Source: Paenibacillus montanisoli | GTDB taxonomy: Bacteria > Bacillota > Bacilli > Paenibacillales > Paenibacillaceae | DNA: 64,000 bases | Assembly (NCBI RefSeq): GCF_003268025.1 | Contig: NZ_QLUW01000005.1 | Span: forward strand, 186,001-250,000 | Reading direction: 5' to 3' | Shown here: piece after piece, positions 42,685 to 51,307 of the stretch | Numbering within the stretch: the stretch's first letter is position 1 | Layout of the letters: each line of letters starts with the position of its first letter | Made by a program: the position numbers and the translations under genes | The notes under the pieces: generated by a model | The model's database searches: none | What the model was told of the DNA's origin: nothing | What the model saw: only the letters and a program-made list of their open reading frames with translations

Positions 42685-43994
42685 TGGATCATATCCTCCT
42701 CTTTATACGACTTCGAACGGCGGTAGCTCCAAATCGAGAGCGAAGCGACGATGACGAAAATAATAATGCCGATCGCCGAGGCGAAATTGTATTTATTGTT
42801 GTTCAGCGTCAGCTTATACAGCCAGGTAACGAGCAAGTCGGTACTGCCTGCATACTGGTAATCGCCCTTGACCGGATCGCCGTTCGTCAGCAGGAAGATG
42901 ACGTTGAAGTTGTTGATATTGCCCGCGAATTGCGTAATGAGAATCGGCGTCGTCGCGAAGAACACGAACGGCAGCGTAATGACGCGCAGCTTCTGGAACG
43001 CCGAAGCGCCATCCACCTCGGCCGCTTCGTACATGTCCTTCGGAATGGCCGTCAATACGCCGAGAATCAGCACCATGGAGACCGGTATGCCGACCCACAT
43101 GTTGACGATGATGACCGTGACCTTTGCCCAGAACGGATCGGTCAGCCATGGAAGCTTGCCAATGCCGAAGTACCCGAGATACTGGTTGATCGGGCCGAAC
43201 TGGCCGTTAAACAGGTTCCGCATAACCAGAAGCGAGATCAGCTGCGGAATAGCGTAAGGAATAATAAAAATCGAGCGCCACATGCCTTTAAAGCGAATGC
43301 CTTTCTGGTCGATCAGCAGCGCGACGAGCAAACCGCCGAAGTAAGTCGTAACGGTCGCGATAACCGCCCAAATGACCGTCCAAATGAAAACGCCGTAGAA
43401 CGTATGGCTCCATGTTTTCAACTGCAGCAAATCGATAAACGTCTGAAAGCCAACCCAATCGACAAGCTTGGCCGGCGGGATATGCTCCGGCGCGGAGTAG
43501 TTGGTGAATGCGAGCAGGATGGCCATCAAAATCGGCATGATCGTGAGGAACAGCACGGAGATAGCCGGCAGCGTCAGCAGAAGCTGAGGGAACCGCTTAT
43601 CCGTAACAAAATGAACCGTTTCCTTGAACGATGCCGGAGATTTGCCCTCGTCCCGCAGCTTGCCGGTTCGGTTCGCATCCTTGACGCTCATGACGTAGAG
43701 AGTGACAAATAAACCGAATAGAATAAGAATGACAAGTCCGCCGATCAGCAGGTTGACGGAGTGGTCGCCGACCACGTTCTTGTAGCGTTTGCCGACCTTT
43801 ACAAGCTTCGTCGGCGTATCACCGAGCGTTACCAATCCCCAAACCGCATGGGGAAGCCTCTGAAGGAAATAGTAGCCGCCCATAATTTCAACGCATAGCA
43901 GAAGAATGCCTTTGATAAACTGACGATTGTATAATTGGCCTAGACCCATCGCGAGAACAGATAAAATCGTGGCTGTTTTTTGATGCCGCCGCAT
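42681..43994 (-). CDS. maltodextrin ABC importer permease (MalF type)
   Basis: This permease of 437 aa is longer than usual because it has two extra N-terminal helices (TATILSVLAMGLGQLYNRQF..., about residues 1-100), as MalF proteins of Bacillales often do. The EAA loop is DMYEAAEVDGASAFQKLRVI. It follows the binding-protein gene after a stable hairpin. The ribosome binding site is AAAGGAG. Confidence 0.92.
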   Translation of the reverse strand: MRRHQKTATILSVLAMGLGQLYNRQFIKGILLLCVEIMGGYYFLQRLPHAVWGLVTLGDTPTKLVKVGKRYKNVVGDHSVNLLIGGLVILILFGLFVTLYVMSVKDANRTGKLRDEGKSPASFKETVHFVTDKRFPQLLLTLPAISVLFLTIMPILMAILLAFTNYSAPEHIPPAKLVDWVGFQTFIDLLQLKTWSHTFYGVFIWTVIWAVIATVTTYFGGLLVALLIDQKGIRFKGMWRSIFIIPYAIPQLISLLVMRNLFNGQFGPINQYLGYFGIGKLPWLTDPFWAKVTVIIVNMWVGIPVSMVLILGVLTAIPKDMYEAAEVDGASAFQKLRVITLPFVFFATTPILITQFAGNINNFNVIFLLTNGDPVKGDYQYAGSTDLLVTWLYKLTLNNNKYNFASAIGIIIFVIVASLSIWSYRRSKSYKEEDMIQ

Positions 43995-44031
43995 CCACCT
44001 CCAGCTCCTTTCCCGTATCCGAATAAAGTTA

Positions 44032-44066
44032 CGTCACCCGCCCCCAGTAGATTAAGGGCGGGTGAC
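44032..44066 (-). other. intra-operon hairpin between malE- and malF-type genes
   Basis: CGTCACCCGCCC and GGGCGGGTGACG form a perfect 12-bp stem, with no T-run behind it on the minus strand. Such hairpins protect the 3' end of binding-protein mRNA and let it be made in excess over the permeases. Confidence 0.65.
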
Positions 44067-44120
44067 GGTATTGAATCATTGACAGCCGGCTGGGCTGTGT
44101 CTGCATAAGCAGCTAATTAT

Positions 44121-45437
44121 TTATTTTGCTGCTGCGTTAGCGTCTTGAATTTGCTTCACGGCATTATCAAGCGAAGCTTTCGGATCCTTGCCCTCGTTCC
44201 AGATGTCGGAGAGCGAAGCGCCGATCGGCATCCAAACGTTGCCCATTTCCGGGATCGAAGGCATTGGCTGCGAGTTCTTGAACTGCTCGACGAATGCTTT
44301 CACGATTTCATCGTTTTGGATCTTCGGATCTTGCGTTGCTTCTTTGTTCGCCGGAATCGCGCCAGTCAGCGAGAAGTCATCCAGCTGAGCTTCTTTCGTG
44401 GAAGCGAAGCGAGCGAACAATTTCGCAGCGTTCGGGTATTTCGTGTACGAGTTCACGTACCAAGCTTTAACGCCGGAGAACGACACGGACGACTTGCCGT
44501 TGATGCTTGGGATCGGCGCCGCGCCGAAGTTGATGCCGGATTTCTTGATGTCGCCGATTGCCCATGGGCCGTCGATGTTCATGGCAAGCGTGCCGCCTGT
44601 GAACAGGCCTTTCTTGATGTCGTACGTTACGTCGCCGGATTTAAGCGGCAATACCTCTTTCTTCAAGGAAGCGAAGTACGTAGCGCCTTCAACGGCACCT
44701 GCGTTGTTCAAGCCGATTTCGCTCTTGTCTTGGCCGTCTTTGCCGTATACAAAGCCGCCTGTTGTTGCCAGGAACGGATAGCTGAAGTAGAAGTTGCCGA
44801 TATCCCACATGAACGCGTATTTATTATTTTTTGAATCGTTGAACGTTTTAGCGAATTCTTTCACTTCATCGAACGTTGTTGGAGGCGTAGCGATCAGGTC
44901 CTTGTTGTAGAACATCGCGTACGTTTCAACAGCGCGAGGGTAACCGTAAAGAACGCCGTCATAAGTAACCGCTTGAACCGCTACTTCGCTGTTCTCGGAT
45001 ACGGCCAGGTCGCCATACTCGTCATTCGGCAGTACAAGACCGGCAGCAACTGCTTTACCCAGGTTGTCGTGCGGGAACAGAACAACGTCCGCGCCGATGC
45101 CGGCAGGGCCGTCAGTCGTCAGCTTCGCCACTTGGTCGCCAGCGCCGAGCTCTTCCATTTTCACTTCAACGCCGTACTTTTCCGTAAATTCCTTCATCAT
45201 TTTTTCAACGAACGGACGCTCTTCCTTGGATTCCCATACGAGCAGCGTCGCGCCTTCTTCAGGAACAAGCTCCGCATCCTCCGCAGGCGCATTGTTCGTC
45301 GTTCCGTTGTTGGCCGTGCCCGTGTTGTTGACTGTGCCGGCGTTCGTTTCACCCGTATTTTCGTTGTTCTTTGAACCGCATGCCGTCAACGTTGCGGCAA
45401 TCGTCAAGACAAGAAGCATAGATACCGATTTTTTCAT
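44121..45437 (-). CDS. maltose/maltodextrin-binding lipoprotein
   Basis: This 438-aa solute-binding protein has a lipoprotein signal ending TLTACGSK and an Asn/Thr/Gly linker. The mature part begins TLLVWESKEERPFVEKMMKE, the typical MalE start, with GADVVLFPHDNLGKAVAAGL and AVETYAMFYNKDL further on. It delivers maltodextrins to the permeases encoded downstream. The ATG follows GAGAGGGG by 9 nt; the frame extends 19 codons upstream without a site. Confidence 0.93.
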   Translation of the reverse strand: MKKSVSMLLVLTIAATLTACGSKNNENTGETNAGTVNNTGTANNGTTNNAPAEDAELVPEEGATLLVWESKEERPFVEKMMKEFTEKYGVEVKMEELGAGDQVAKLTTDGPAGIGADVVLFPHDNLGKAVAAGLVLPNDEYGDLAVSENSEVAVQAVTYDGVLYGYPRAVETYAMFYNKDLIATPPTTFDEVKEFAKTFNDSKNNKYAFMWDIGNFYFSYPFLATTGGFVYGKDGQDKSEIGLNNAGAVEGATYFASLKKEVLPLKSGDVTYDIKKGLFTGGTLAMNIDGPWAIGDIKKSGINFGAAPIPSINGKSSVSFSGVKAWYVNSYTKYPNAAKLFARFASTKEAQLDDFSLTGAIPANKEATQDPKIQNDEIVKAFVEQFKNSQPMPSIPEMGNVWMPIGASLSDIWNEGKDPKASLDNAVKQIQDANAAAK

Positions 45438-45635
45438 TCTATTTAACCCCTCTCTTTTGATTAAGCATTGAAATCGACCCGTAAAGCCTTTCACGCCATC
45501 TGCCTTAAAGCGGCTTATTTGCTAACCTACCCAACCCATTAACGGCTTTGTATGACGAACCGTTGCATGAAGCGAATGACAGGACATCATCACCGCGAAA
45601 TTGCAGCTCTTGCATTGTACACGAAAGCCCGTAAT

Positions 45636-45678
45636 TGTGCAAACGTTTGTACAAAAGGCAATTGTAATGGTAATTATA
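45636..45678 (-). promoter_or_regulatory. malE promoter -10 and LacI/MalR-type operator O1
   Basis: On the minus strand TATAAT (45678-45673) is followed after 19 bp by an 18-bp palindrome with one mismatch, TGTACAAACGTTTGCACA (45653-45636). The operator covers about +8 to +25, a classical position for repression by a LacI-family protein. Confidence 0.72.
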
Positions 45679-45752
45679 GGTTGTAAATGCCTTTTTTAAG
45701 TAAAAGAAAGCGTTTTAGCAACGACCTAACTATACACTACGGCCCATCGGAT

Positions 45753-45768
45753 GGGAAAACGTTTGCAC
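45753..45768. promoter_or_regulatory. second AAACGTTT operator (O2)
   Basis: GGGAAAACGTTTGCAC shares the AAACGTTTGCAC half with O1 and lies about 100 bp away, between the divergent malE and lacI-type genes. It also resembles a cre box. A further half-site (CGTTTGCAC) follows at 45773-45781. Confidence 0.55.
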
Positions 45769-45869
45769 AGTCCGTTTGCACGGCTTATTACACATTGTTC
45801 TTTCGATTTCTTCGTTTTCCTCGCTCTATCTCACGAAATTAAATTTGTGCATGAAAATCTTTTCAGTGA

Positions 45870-45936
45870 TATACTCTAACTAACAATAAGAAATTACATC
45901 GGCTACATAAACAATGGAAAGTGCACACGTTTGCGC
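45870..45936 (+). promoter_or_regulatory. promoter -10 of the lacI-type gene and operator O3
   Basis: TATACT at 45870-45875 is the probable -10; TTGTGC lies 19 bp upstream as a weak -35. GTGCACACGTTTGCGC (45921-45936) is a partial palindrome of the same type as O1, 15 bp before the start codon, which suggests autorepression. Confidence 0.5.
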
Positions 45937-45951
45937 AAATTGGGGGATTTT

Positions 45952-46992
45952 ATGTCAGTCACGATTAAAGATATCGCCAAGATTGCCGGCGTTTCTCCTT
46001 CCACGGTGTCGAGAGTCGTCTCGAATCACCCGCGCATCAGCCAGGAGACGGCCCGCAAGGTCAAAGCGATCATGGACCAGCTCGGCTATCATCCGAATAT
46101 GATGGCGAAGAGCCTGGTCTCTAAAACTACGCAAACCATCGGCATCGTTCTGCCTCGGCCAGCCGAAGAACTGTTCCTTAATTTCTTCTTCGGCGAATTG
46201 ATCCGCGGCATCGTCACGCAGGCCACGAGGGCCGGATACGATATGCTAATGACGACGGCCACATCCGACTCCAATGAGCTTGATGCCATCTCGCGTCTCG
46301 TGCTTGGCCGCCGCGTGGATGGGATTTTGCTGTTGTCCTCGCGTACGTCGGATCCGATTATCGGCTTTCTGAAGCAGCAAAATTTCCCGTTCGTCCTGAT
46401 CGGGCGAAGCGACGAATTCCCGGATGTGCTGTCGATCGACAACAACAATATCCAGGCTGCCTACGATGCAACCGGCCACTTCATCGCGCAAGGCCATAAG
46501 CGGATCGGGTTCATCAGCGGGCCGCCCAATCTCGTCGTCTCGCAGGACAGGCTCGCCGGCTACAAAAAGGCGCTTAAAGAAGCGAACTTACCATTTAACC
46601 AAGAGTGGGTGCTGGAAGGCGATTTGCTGCAGCAGAGCGGCTTCCGAGCGATGTCCTTCTTCATGAGTCTCCCGGACCGGCCGACCGCGCTCGTTATCTT
46701 CGACGATTTGCTCGCCTTCGGCGTACTGCGCGGGCTGACGGAGCTTGGCTACGACGTGCCGCAAGACATCAGCATCGTCAGCTTCAATAACATTCCGCTG
46801 TCGGAGCTCGCCTCCACGCCGATCAGCTCGGTCGACATCGGCACGTACCAGCTCGGCTATACGGCATCGCAGTCGCTTCTGCGCGTCGTGCAGGATGAGC
46901 CGCTGCTCCAGAACCACATTATTATTCCGCACCGCTTGATCGTGCGGGAATCGTCGATTAATCCAAGTATCAGGAGAACTGACTCCAAGTAA
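45952..46992 (+). CDS. LacI-family repressor of the maltodextrin operon (MalR-like)
   Basis: This 346-aa regulator has the LacI helix-turn-helix VTIKDIAKIAGVSPSTVSRV at its N-terminus, the hinge helix region RKVKAIMDQLGYHPN, and a periplasmic-binding-protein-like effector domain to the end. It is divergent from the malE-type gene and surrounded by operators. The ATG follows GGGGGA; the frame extends to a TTG seven codons upstream that lies in operator O3. Confidence 0.9.
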   Translation: MSVTIKDIAKIAGVSPSTVSRVVSNHPRISQETARKVKAIMDQLGYHPNMMAKSLVSKTTQTIGIVLPRPAEELFLNFFFGELIRGIVTQATRAGYDMLMTTATSDSNELDAISRLVLGRRVDGILLLSSRTSDPIIGFLKQQNFPFVLIGRSDEFPDVLSIDNNNIQAAYDATGHFIAQGHKRIGFISGPPNLVVSQDRLAGYKKALKEANLPFNQEWVLEGDLLQQSGFRAMSFFMSLPDRPTALVIFDDLLAFGVLRGLTELGYDVPQDISIVSFNNIPLSELASTPISSVDIGTYQLGYTASQSLLRVVQDEPLLQNHIIIPHRLIVRESSINPSIRRTDSK

Positions 46993-47034
46993 GAAACGGC
47001 AGGGCGCTCATCAGGGGCGTCTGCCGTTTCTTCT
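46990..47034 (+). terminator. terminator of the lacI-type gene
   Basis: AAGAAACGGCAG and CTGCCGTTTCTT form a 12-bp stem followed by CTT, directly after the stop codon. Confidence 0.78.
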
Positions 47035-47037
47035 TAG

Positions 47038-47086
47038 AAGCGCCTCATACGGTTGGCCTTGCAGCCGCCCGTATGAGGCGCTTTTT
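47038..47086. terminator. second terminator hairpin
   Basis: AGCGCCTCATACGG and CCGTATGAGGCGCT form a long perfect stem followed by TTTTT. Together with the preceding hairpin it isolates the next importer operon. Confidence 0.8.
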
Positions 47087-47248
47087 CGTTTGAGCCGCAC
47101 TTTCATGAATAGAGTGTCTATATGTTCGTAAAAAATAATGCCGGAGAAGGCATCGACGCTCCATTTCAGGCAGCCGCTGCCGGATTTCATATTTAGGGCA
47201 GGATAGGAATAGTGACCCGTTGATCACAAGAAAGAGAGGAGAACTTCC

Positions 47249-48124
47249 ATGAAAAGATACAGCGAGTGGCTTCAGCAAACCGTGTTTGTCGGGCCAGGCC
47301 TGTTGTTTTTCATCGTTATTGTTTTTATCCCGTTCCTGCTCGGCTTCTATTACTCGTTCACGGACTGGAACGGACTCGATATGGATAAGGCCAGGTGGAC
47401 AGGACTCCACAACTTCGAACTGATCGCAAGCGACACGAATTTCTGGAATTCCTTCTGGTTTACGATCAAATTCACCGTCGTTACCGTAATCGCGGCCAAT
47501 GTGCTGGCTTTTCTGTTAGCCCTCGTGCTGACGAAGCCGTTAAAGACGAGAAATATTTTGCGTACGATCTTCTTCCTGCCGAACGTCATCGGCGGCATTC
47601 TGCTCGGTTTCATCTGGCAATTTATTTTCACCAAAGGCTTCAGCACGATTGGCGAGCTGACGAATCTGCCATTCTTCAATCTGCCGTGGCTCGGGACCCC
47701 GCGAACCGGCTTCTGGGGGATCGTCATCGTTTTCGTCTGGCAGACCGCCGGCTATATGATGGTTATTTATATCGCGGCATTGGCCGGACTTCCGAAGGAC
47801 CTTCTGGAAGCGGCGAGAATCGACGGCGCCAACTATTGGCAGCTGCTGCGCAGCGTGACCGTTCCCATGATCATGCCGGCGATCACCATCTGCTTGTTCC
47901 TGACCACCTCGAATGCGTTCAAAATGTTCGATTTGAATCTGTCGCTGACCAAGGGCGGACCGGGGACCTCGACCCAATCGCTCGCTTTCAACGTCTATGC
48001 GGAAGCGCTCAATAACAACCGCTACGGACTTGGAACCGCGAAGGCGATGCTGTTCTTTATCGGCGTATCGATCATTACCATTACGCAGGTATGGCTGACC
48101 AAGCGGAAGGAGGTTGAAGCGTAA
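47249..48124 (+). CDS. sugar ABC importer permease (MalF/UgpA type)
   Basis: This 291-aa permease has six helices and the EAA motif DLLEAARIDGANYWQLLRSV. Its stop codon overlaps the ATG of the next permease gene by one base (TAATG). The operon contains two permeases and a binding protein, again without ATPase. The ribosome binding site is AGAGAGGAG. No operator is obvious in the 160 bp upstream. Confidence 0.92.
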   Translation: MKRYSEWLQQTVFVGPGLLFFIVIVFIPFLLGFYYSFTDWNGLDMDKARWTGLHNFELIASDTNFWNSFWFTIKFTVVTVIAANVLAFLLALVLTKPLKTRNILRTIFFLPNVIGGILLGFIWQFIFTKGFSTIGELTNLPFFNLPWLGTPRTGFWGIVIVFVWQTAGYMMVIYIAALAGLPKDLLEAARIDGANYWQLLRSVTVPMIMPAITICLFLTTSNAFKMFDLNLSLTKGGPGTSTQSLAFNVYAEALNNNRYGLGTAKAMLFFIGVSIITITQVWLTKRKEVEA

Positions 48125-48963
48125 TGGAACGCAGAGAGCGGTATTCCGCCCCCATTCTGGTGCTTGAGCTTGCAGCCGCTTTGCTTGCGCTGCTTTTCCT
48201 TACGCCGTTCTATTTTATTATCGCGAATTCATTCAAGACATTGGGTGAAATTCTGATCAATGCGGCTTCATGGCCGACCGAGTATAACTGGGATAATTAT
48301 TCGAAGGTATGGAAGCAAATCAACTTCCCGCTCGTCTTCACCAATTCGCTGCTTATCACGGTGTTCAGCGTAGCCGGCATCGTCCTGATCAGCACGATGT
48401 GCGCGTACCGTCTCGTACGGAGACCGACGGCCTTCAACAATCTTTTATTTAACGCTTTAGTGGCCTCGATGATCATTCCATTCCAATCCATCATGCTGCA
48501 GCTTGTGCGCGTAACCTCGCTGATTGAACTGCGGGGGCATATGTACGGGATTGTCGCGTGTTATCTCGGATTTGGTCTGCCGCTCTCGATGTTTTTGTTT
48601 CACGGCTTTATCAAAAGCGTGCCGATCGAGATTGAGGAAGCGGCCGTCGTTGACGGAAGCTCGCCTTACGGGGTGTTTTGGCGCATTGTGTTTCCTTTGC
48701 TTTCCCCGATTATCGTGACGGTTGTTATTCTCAATACGCTGTGGATTTGGAACGATTACCTGCTGCCGGTGCTTGTTATCGGAGGCAATAAGAATTTGAC
48801 GACGATTCCGCTCGGTATTACGAAATTTTTCGGCCAATACACGAAACAATGGAATCTGGCGCTGCCCGGACTTGCCATCGGCATCGCTCCGGTCATCGCG
48901 TTCTTCCTCTTCCTGCAGAAGTATATTGTTGAAGGCATTACAGCCGGCTCGATCAAAGGGTAA
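48124..48963 (+). CDS. sugar ABC importer permease (MalG type)
   Basis: This 279-aa permease has the EAA motif EIEEAAVVDGSSPYGVFWRI and the C-terminus YIVEGITAGSIKG. It is coupled to the preceding permease and followed by the binding-protein gene after 42 bp. Confidence 0.92.
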   Translation: MERRERYSAPILVLELAAALLALLFLTPFYFIIANSFKTLGEILINAASWPTEYNWDNYSKVWKQINFPLVFTNSLLITVFSVAGIVLISTMCAYRLVRRPTAFNNLLFNALVASMIIPFQSIMLQLVRVTSLIELRGHMYGIVACYLGFGLPLSMFLFHGFIKSVPIEIEEAAVVDGSSPYGVFWRIVFPLLSPIIVTVVILNTLWIWNDYLLPVLVIGGNKNLTTIPLGITKFFGQYTKQWNLALPGLAIGIAPVIAFFLFLQKYIVEGITAGSIKG

Positions 48964-49005
48964 TCCATACGTTCCACACTACAACCATTTAATGGAGGGT
49001 CAGAC

Positions 49006-50274
49006 ATGAAAAAAATCGCCTTGCTTGCGCTGTCTACCGCGCTTGTCGCCATGCTTGCATCCGGCTGCGGCGCCAAGAACAACGCCAACAATGGAGAAAC
49101 CGCAGGAGAAGCGCCAGCCAAAGACGTAACCATCAAAGTATTCCAATTTAAAGTCGAAATCGCCGACCAGCTGAACCAAATGGCGGAGGAGTACGAGAAG
49201 GAAACCGGCGTTAAAGTGGAAGTCGAAACGCACGGCGGCGGCGAAGACTACGGCGCGCTGCTGAAAGCAGCCTTCGCGGCGGGCTCCGAACCGGAGATTT
49301 TCAACAACGGCGGCTATAACTCGCTTGTTCCGTACAAGGATCGCGCAACCGACCTGACGGGCGAGCCTTGGGTCGCCAACCTGCTCGAAACGACAAAAGC
49401 ACCTACTACGGTGGACGGCAAACTGTATGGCATGCCGATGAACACCGAGGGCTTCGGTCTTATTTACAACAAGGACCTGTTCGAAAAAGCCGGCATCACT
49501 ACCGAGCCGAAGACGCTGCCCGAGCTGACGGACGCCGTCAACAAGCTGAAAACGGCAGGCATCACGCCGTTTGAAACGACGAACGAATGGTGGTCGCTCG
49601 GCATTCACTTAGCCGACGTAGCCATCGCCAACCAGCCGGATCCAGCTGCATTCGTTGAAGATTGGAAAGCGGGCAAAGTGAAGGCGGCCGGCAACAAAGT
49701 GTTCGGAGAATGGCTGAATCTCGTTGACCTGATCTTCAAGAACGCTCAGAAAGGTATGCTGACGACCGACTACGCAACGCAGGTAGCCAGCTTCGCGGCC
49801 GGCAAAGCGGCGATGATGCAGCAAGGCAATTGGACGCAAGCCGATATCGACAAAATCAATCCGGATCTCAAGCTCGGCATGCTGCCATTGCCGATCAACG
49901 ATCAGCCGGGCCATGTGTACGTCGGCGTTCCAAACAACTGGATCGTAAACACCAAATCCGCCAATCCGGATGAAGCGAAAAAGTTCTTGAACTGGATGGT
50001 CAGCTCGGATACGGGCAAAAGCTATCTGACGAAGCAATTCCATTTCATGCCGGCTCTAACCAACATCGACGCAACCGAAGCTGACATCGGCCCAATTGCC
50101 GTTGCCGTCAAAGCACAATCCAAAGACGCGCTCGGCTGGTACTGGGATCGCTTCCCGGACGGCACAACGCAAGGCTTCGGCGCTGCCATGCAGGAATATC
50201 AAGGCGGCACGATCAACAAAGACCAGCTGCTTGCGAAGTTCGATAAAACCGTTGCCGATATGATGAAGAAATAA
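49006..50274 (+). CDS. sugar-binding lipoprotein
   Basis: This 422-aa solute-binding protein has a lipoprotein signal (MKKIALLALSTALVAMLASG with lipobox Cys21) and the family 1 fold: DVTIKVFQFKVEIADQLNQM at the start, GLIYNKDLFEKAGI in the hinge region and ALGWYWDRFPDGTTQG near the end. Ligand unknown; relatives bind di- and oligosaccharides. It ends the operon at a terminator. Confidence 0.92.
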   Translation: MKKIALLALSTALVAMLASGCGAKNNANNGETAGEAPAKDVTIKVFQFKVEIADQLNQMAEEYEKETGVKVEVETHGGGEDYGALLKAAFAAGSEPEIFNNGGYNSLVPYKDRATDLTGEPWVANLLETTKAPTTVDGKLYGMPMNTEGFGLIYNKDLFEKAGITTEPKTLPELTDAVNKLKTAGITPFETTNEWWSLGIHLADVAIANQPDPAAFVEDWKAGKVKAAGNKVFGEWLNLVDLIFKNAQKGMLTTDYATQVASFAAGKAAMMQQGNWTQADIDKINPDLKLGMLPLPINDQPGHVYVGVPNNWIVNTKSANPDEAKKFLNWMVSSDTGKSYLTKQFHFMPALTNIDATEADIGPIAVAVKAQSKDALGWYWDRFPDGTTQGFGAAMQEYQGGTINKDQLLAKFDKTVADMMKK

Positions 50275-50283
50275 GTTAAATTA

Positions 50284-50308
50284 GGGGCTGTCCAAAATGG
50301 ACAGCCCC
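50284..50308 (+). terminator. terminator of the sugar importer operon
   Basis: GGGGCTGTCC and GGACAGCCCC with a 5-nt loop are followed by TTAGCTTTT. An almost identical hairpin ends the next gene. Confidence 0.82.
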
Positions 50309-50487
50309 TTAGCTTTTCTCGCGGGTTTGAATCGGTTAATCAATCAAGATCTTGTCAATTTCGGCAAAGCGTATCCTGCAACATTATCCATCAGATTGCG
50401 TTTATCTAACTGCAGGGAGCGTATCGCAAAAAATTTTCGACGACAAGAATTGTGCTAAGATCTATAGAACCGCGGGAGGAATCATCT

Positions 50488-51273
50488 ATGAAAAAAACAA
50501 TAATCGCGCTGACACTTTCTTTAGTGTGTGCTTTACTAATCGGCAATCCAGCGACAAGCTTCGCCAATGACTTTTCGAATACGGTTGACAACGGAAAAAT
50601 CGTAAATGGACGCATGCTGATTCCATTACGTGCTGTTTCAGAGAGGTTCAATTCAGAAGTGATCTGGAACCAGGCAAAAAAAAGCATTACGATTATTCGT
50701 GGCAAACGAGAGCTATTGCTGCATGTTAATTCTCGCACTGCTTTCTTAAATAACGCTGCTTTCAGCCTTGATGAGCCAGCAAAAATTGATAATGGAACAA
50801 CTTATGTACCCGCACGTGTTTTTGCTGAAGCCTTTGGCGGTACAGCGCTGTGGTCCGAACAAAAACGAAAAGCAACCATTACGATCGGTCTGGAACAGGT
50901 CTTTATCCATACAGAGCCGCTCAAGCCTTGGAGAATGAGTCAGGAGAGAATAAACGTACTTAATGCAAAGATAAATGAAGCCTCCGATCTCTCAAGCTAT
51001 TCGCAAATTCGAACCTATTTCAGACCTTATTTCACGGACTCATTTATAAACAAGATTCTTCATGATAATGGCATTAAAAATAACGCTATACTAACAAAAA
51101 AGGCCGATATTAACTACAGCGGCACCACAGCGGCGAGCATGCGCCAATCTGCTTACTTTGACAGTGGTCCAATCAATCTCGAGCTTGTTGATCGTTATGT
51201 TTTCTATAAATTTGTTGATAACCAATGGAAGGTAGACGATGTGAATGTGGGCAGACAAATTATTGAGCCGTAA
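50488..51273 (+). CDS. secreted copper-amine-oxidase-N-domain protein
   Basis: This 261-aa protein has a signal peptide (KKTIIALTLSLVCALLIGNP, cleavage near SFA) and one copper amine oxidase N-terminal-like domain (RMLIPLRAVSERFNSEVIWN to ATITIG, about residues 40-125). The domain is a common envelope module in Paenibacillaceae and lacks enzymatic activity. The C-terminal 110 residues (YSQIRTYFRPYFTDSFINKI...) match nothing I know. The ATG follows GGGAGGA. Base composition is slightly AT-richer than its neighbours. Confidence 0.82.
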   Translation: MKKTIIALTLSLVCALLIGNPATSFANDFSNTVDNGKIVNGRMLIPLRAVSERFNSEVIWNQAKKSITIIRGKRELLLHVNSRTAFLNNAAFSLDEPAKIDNGTTYVPARVFAEAFGGTALWSEQKRKATITIGLEQVFIHTEPLKPWRMSQERINVLNAKINEASDLSSYSQIRTYFRPYFTDSFINKILHDNGIKNNAILTKKADINYSGTTAASMRQSAYFDSGPINLELVDRYVFYKFVDNQWKVDDVNVGRQIIEP

Positions 51274-51276
51274 TAC

Positions 51277-51301
51277 GGGGCTGTCCTAAATGGACAGCCC
51301 C
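51277..51301 (+). terminator. terminator of the copper-amine-oxidase-N-domain gene
   Basis: GGGGCTGTCC and GGACAGCCCC, loop TAAAT, followed by TCTTTTCT. The stem is identical to the one at 50284-50308. Confidence 0.82.
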
Positions 51302-51307
51302 TCTTTT

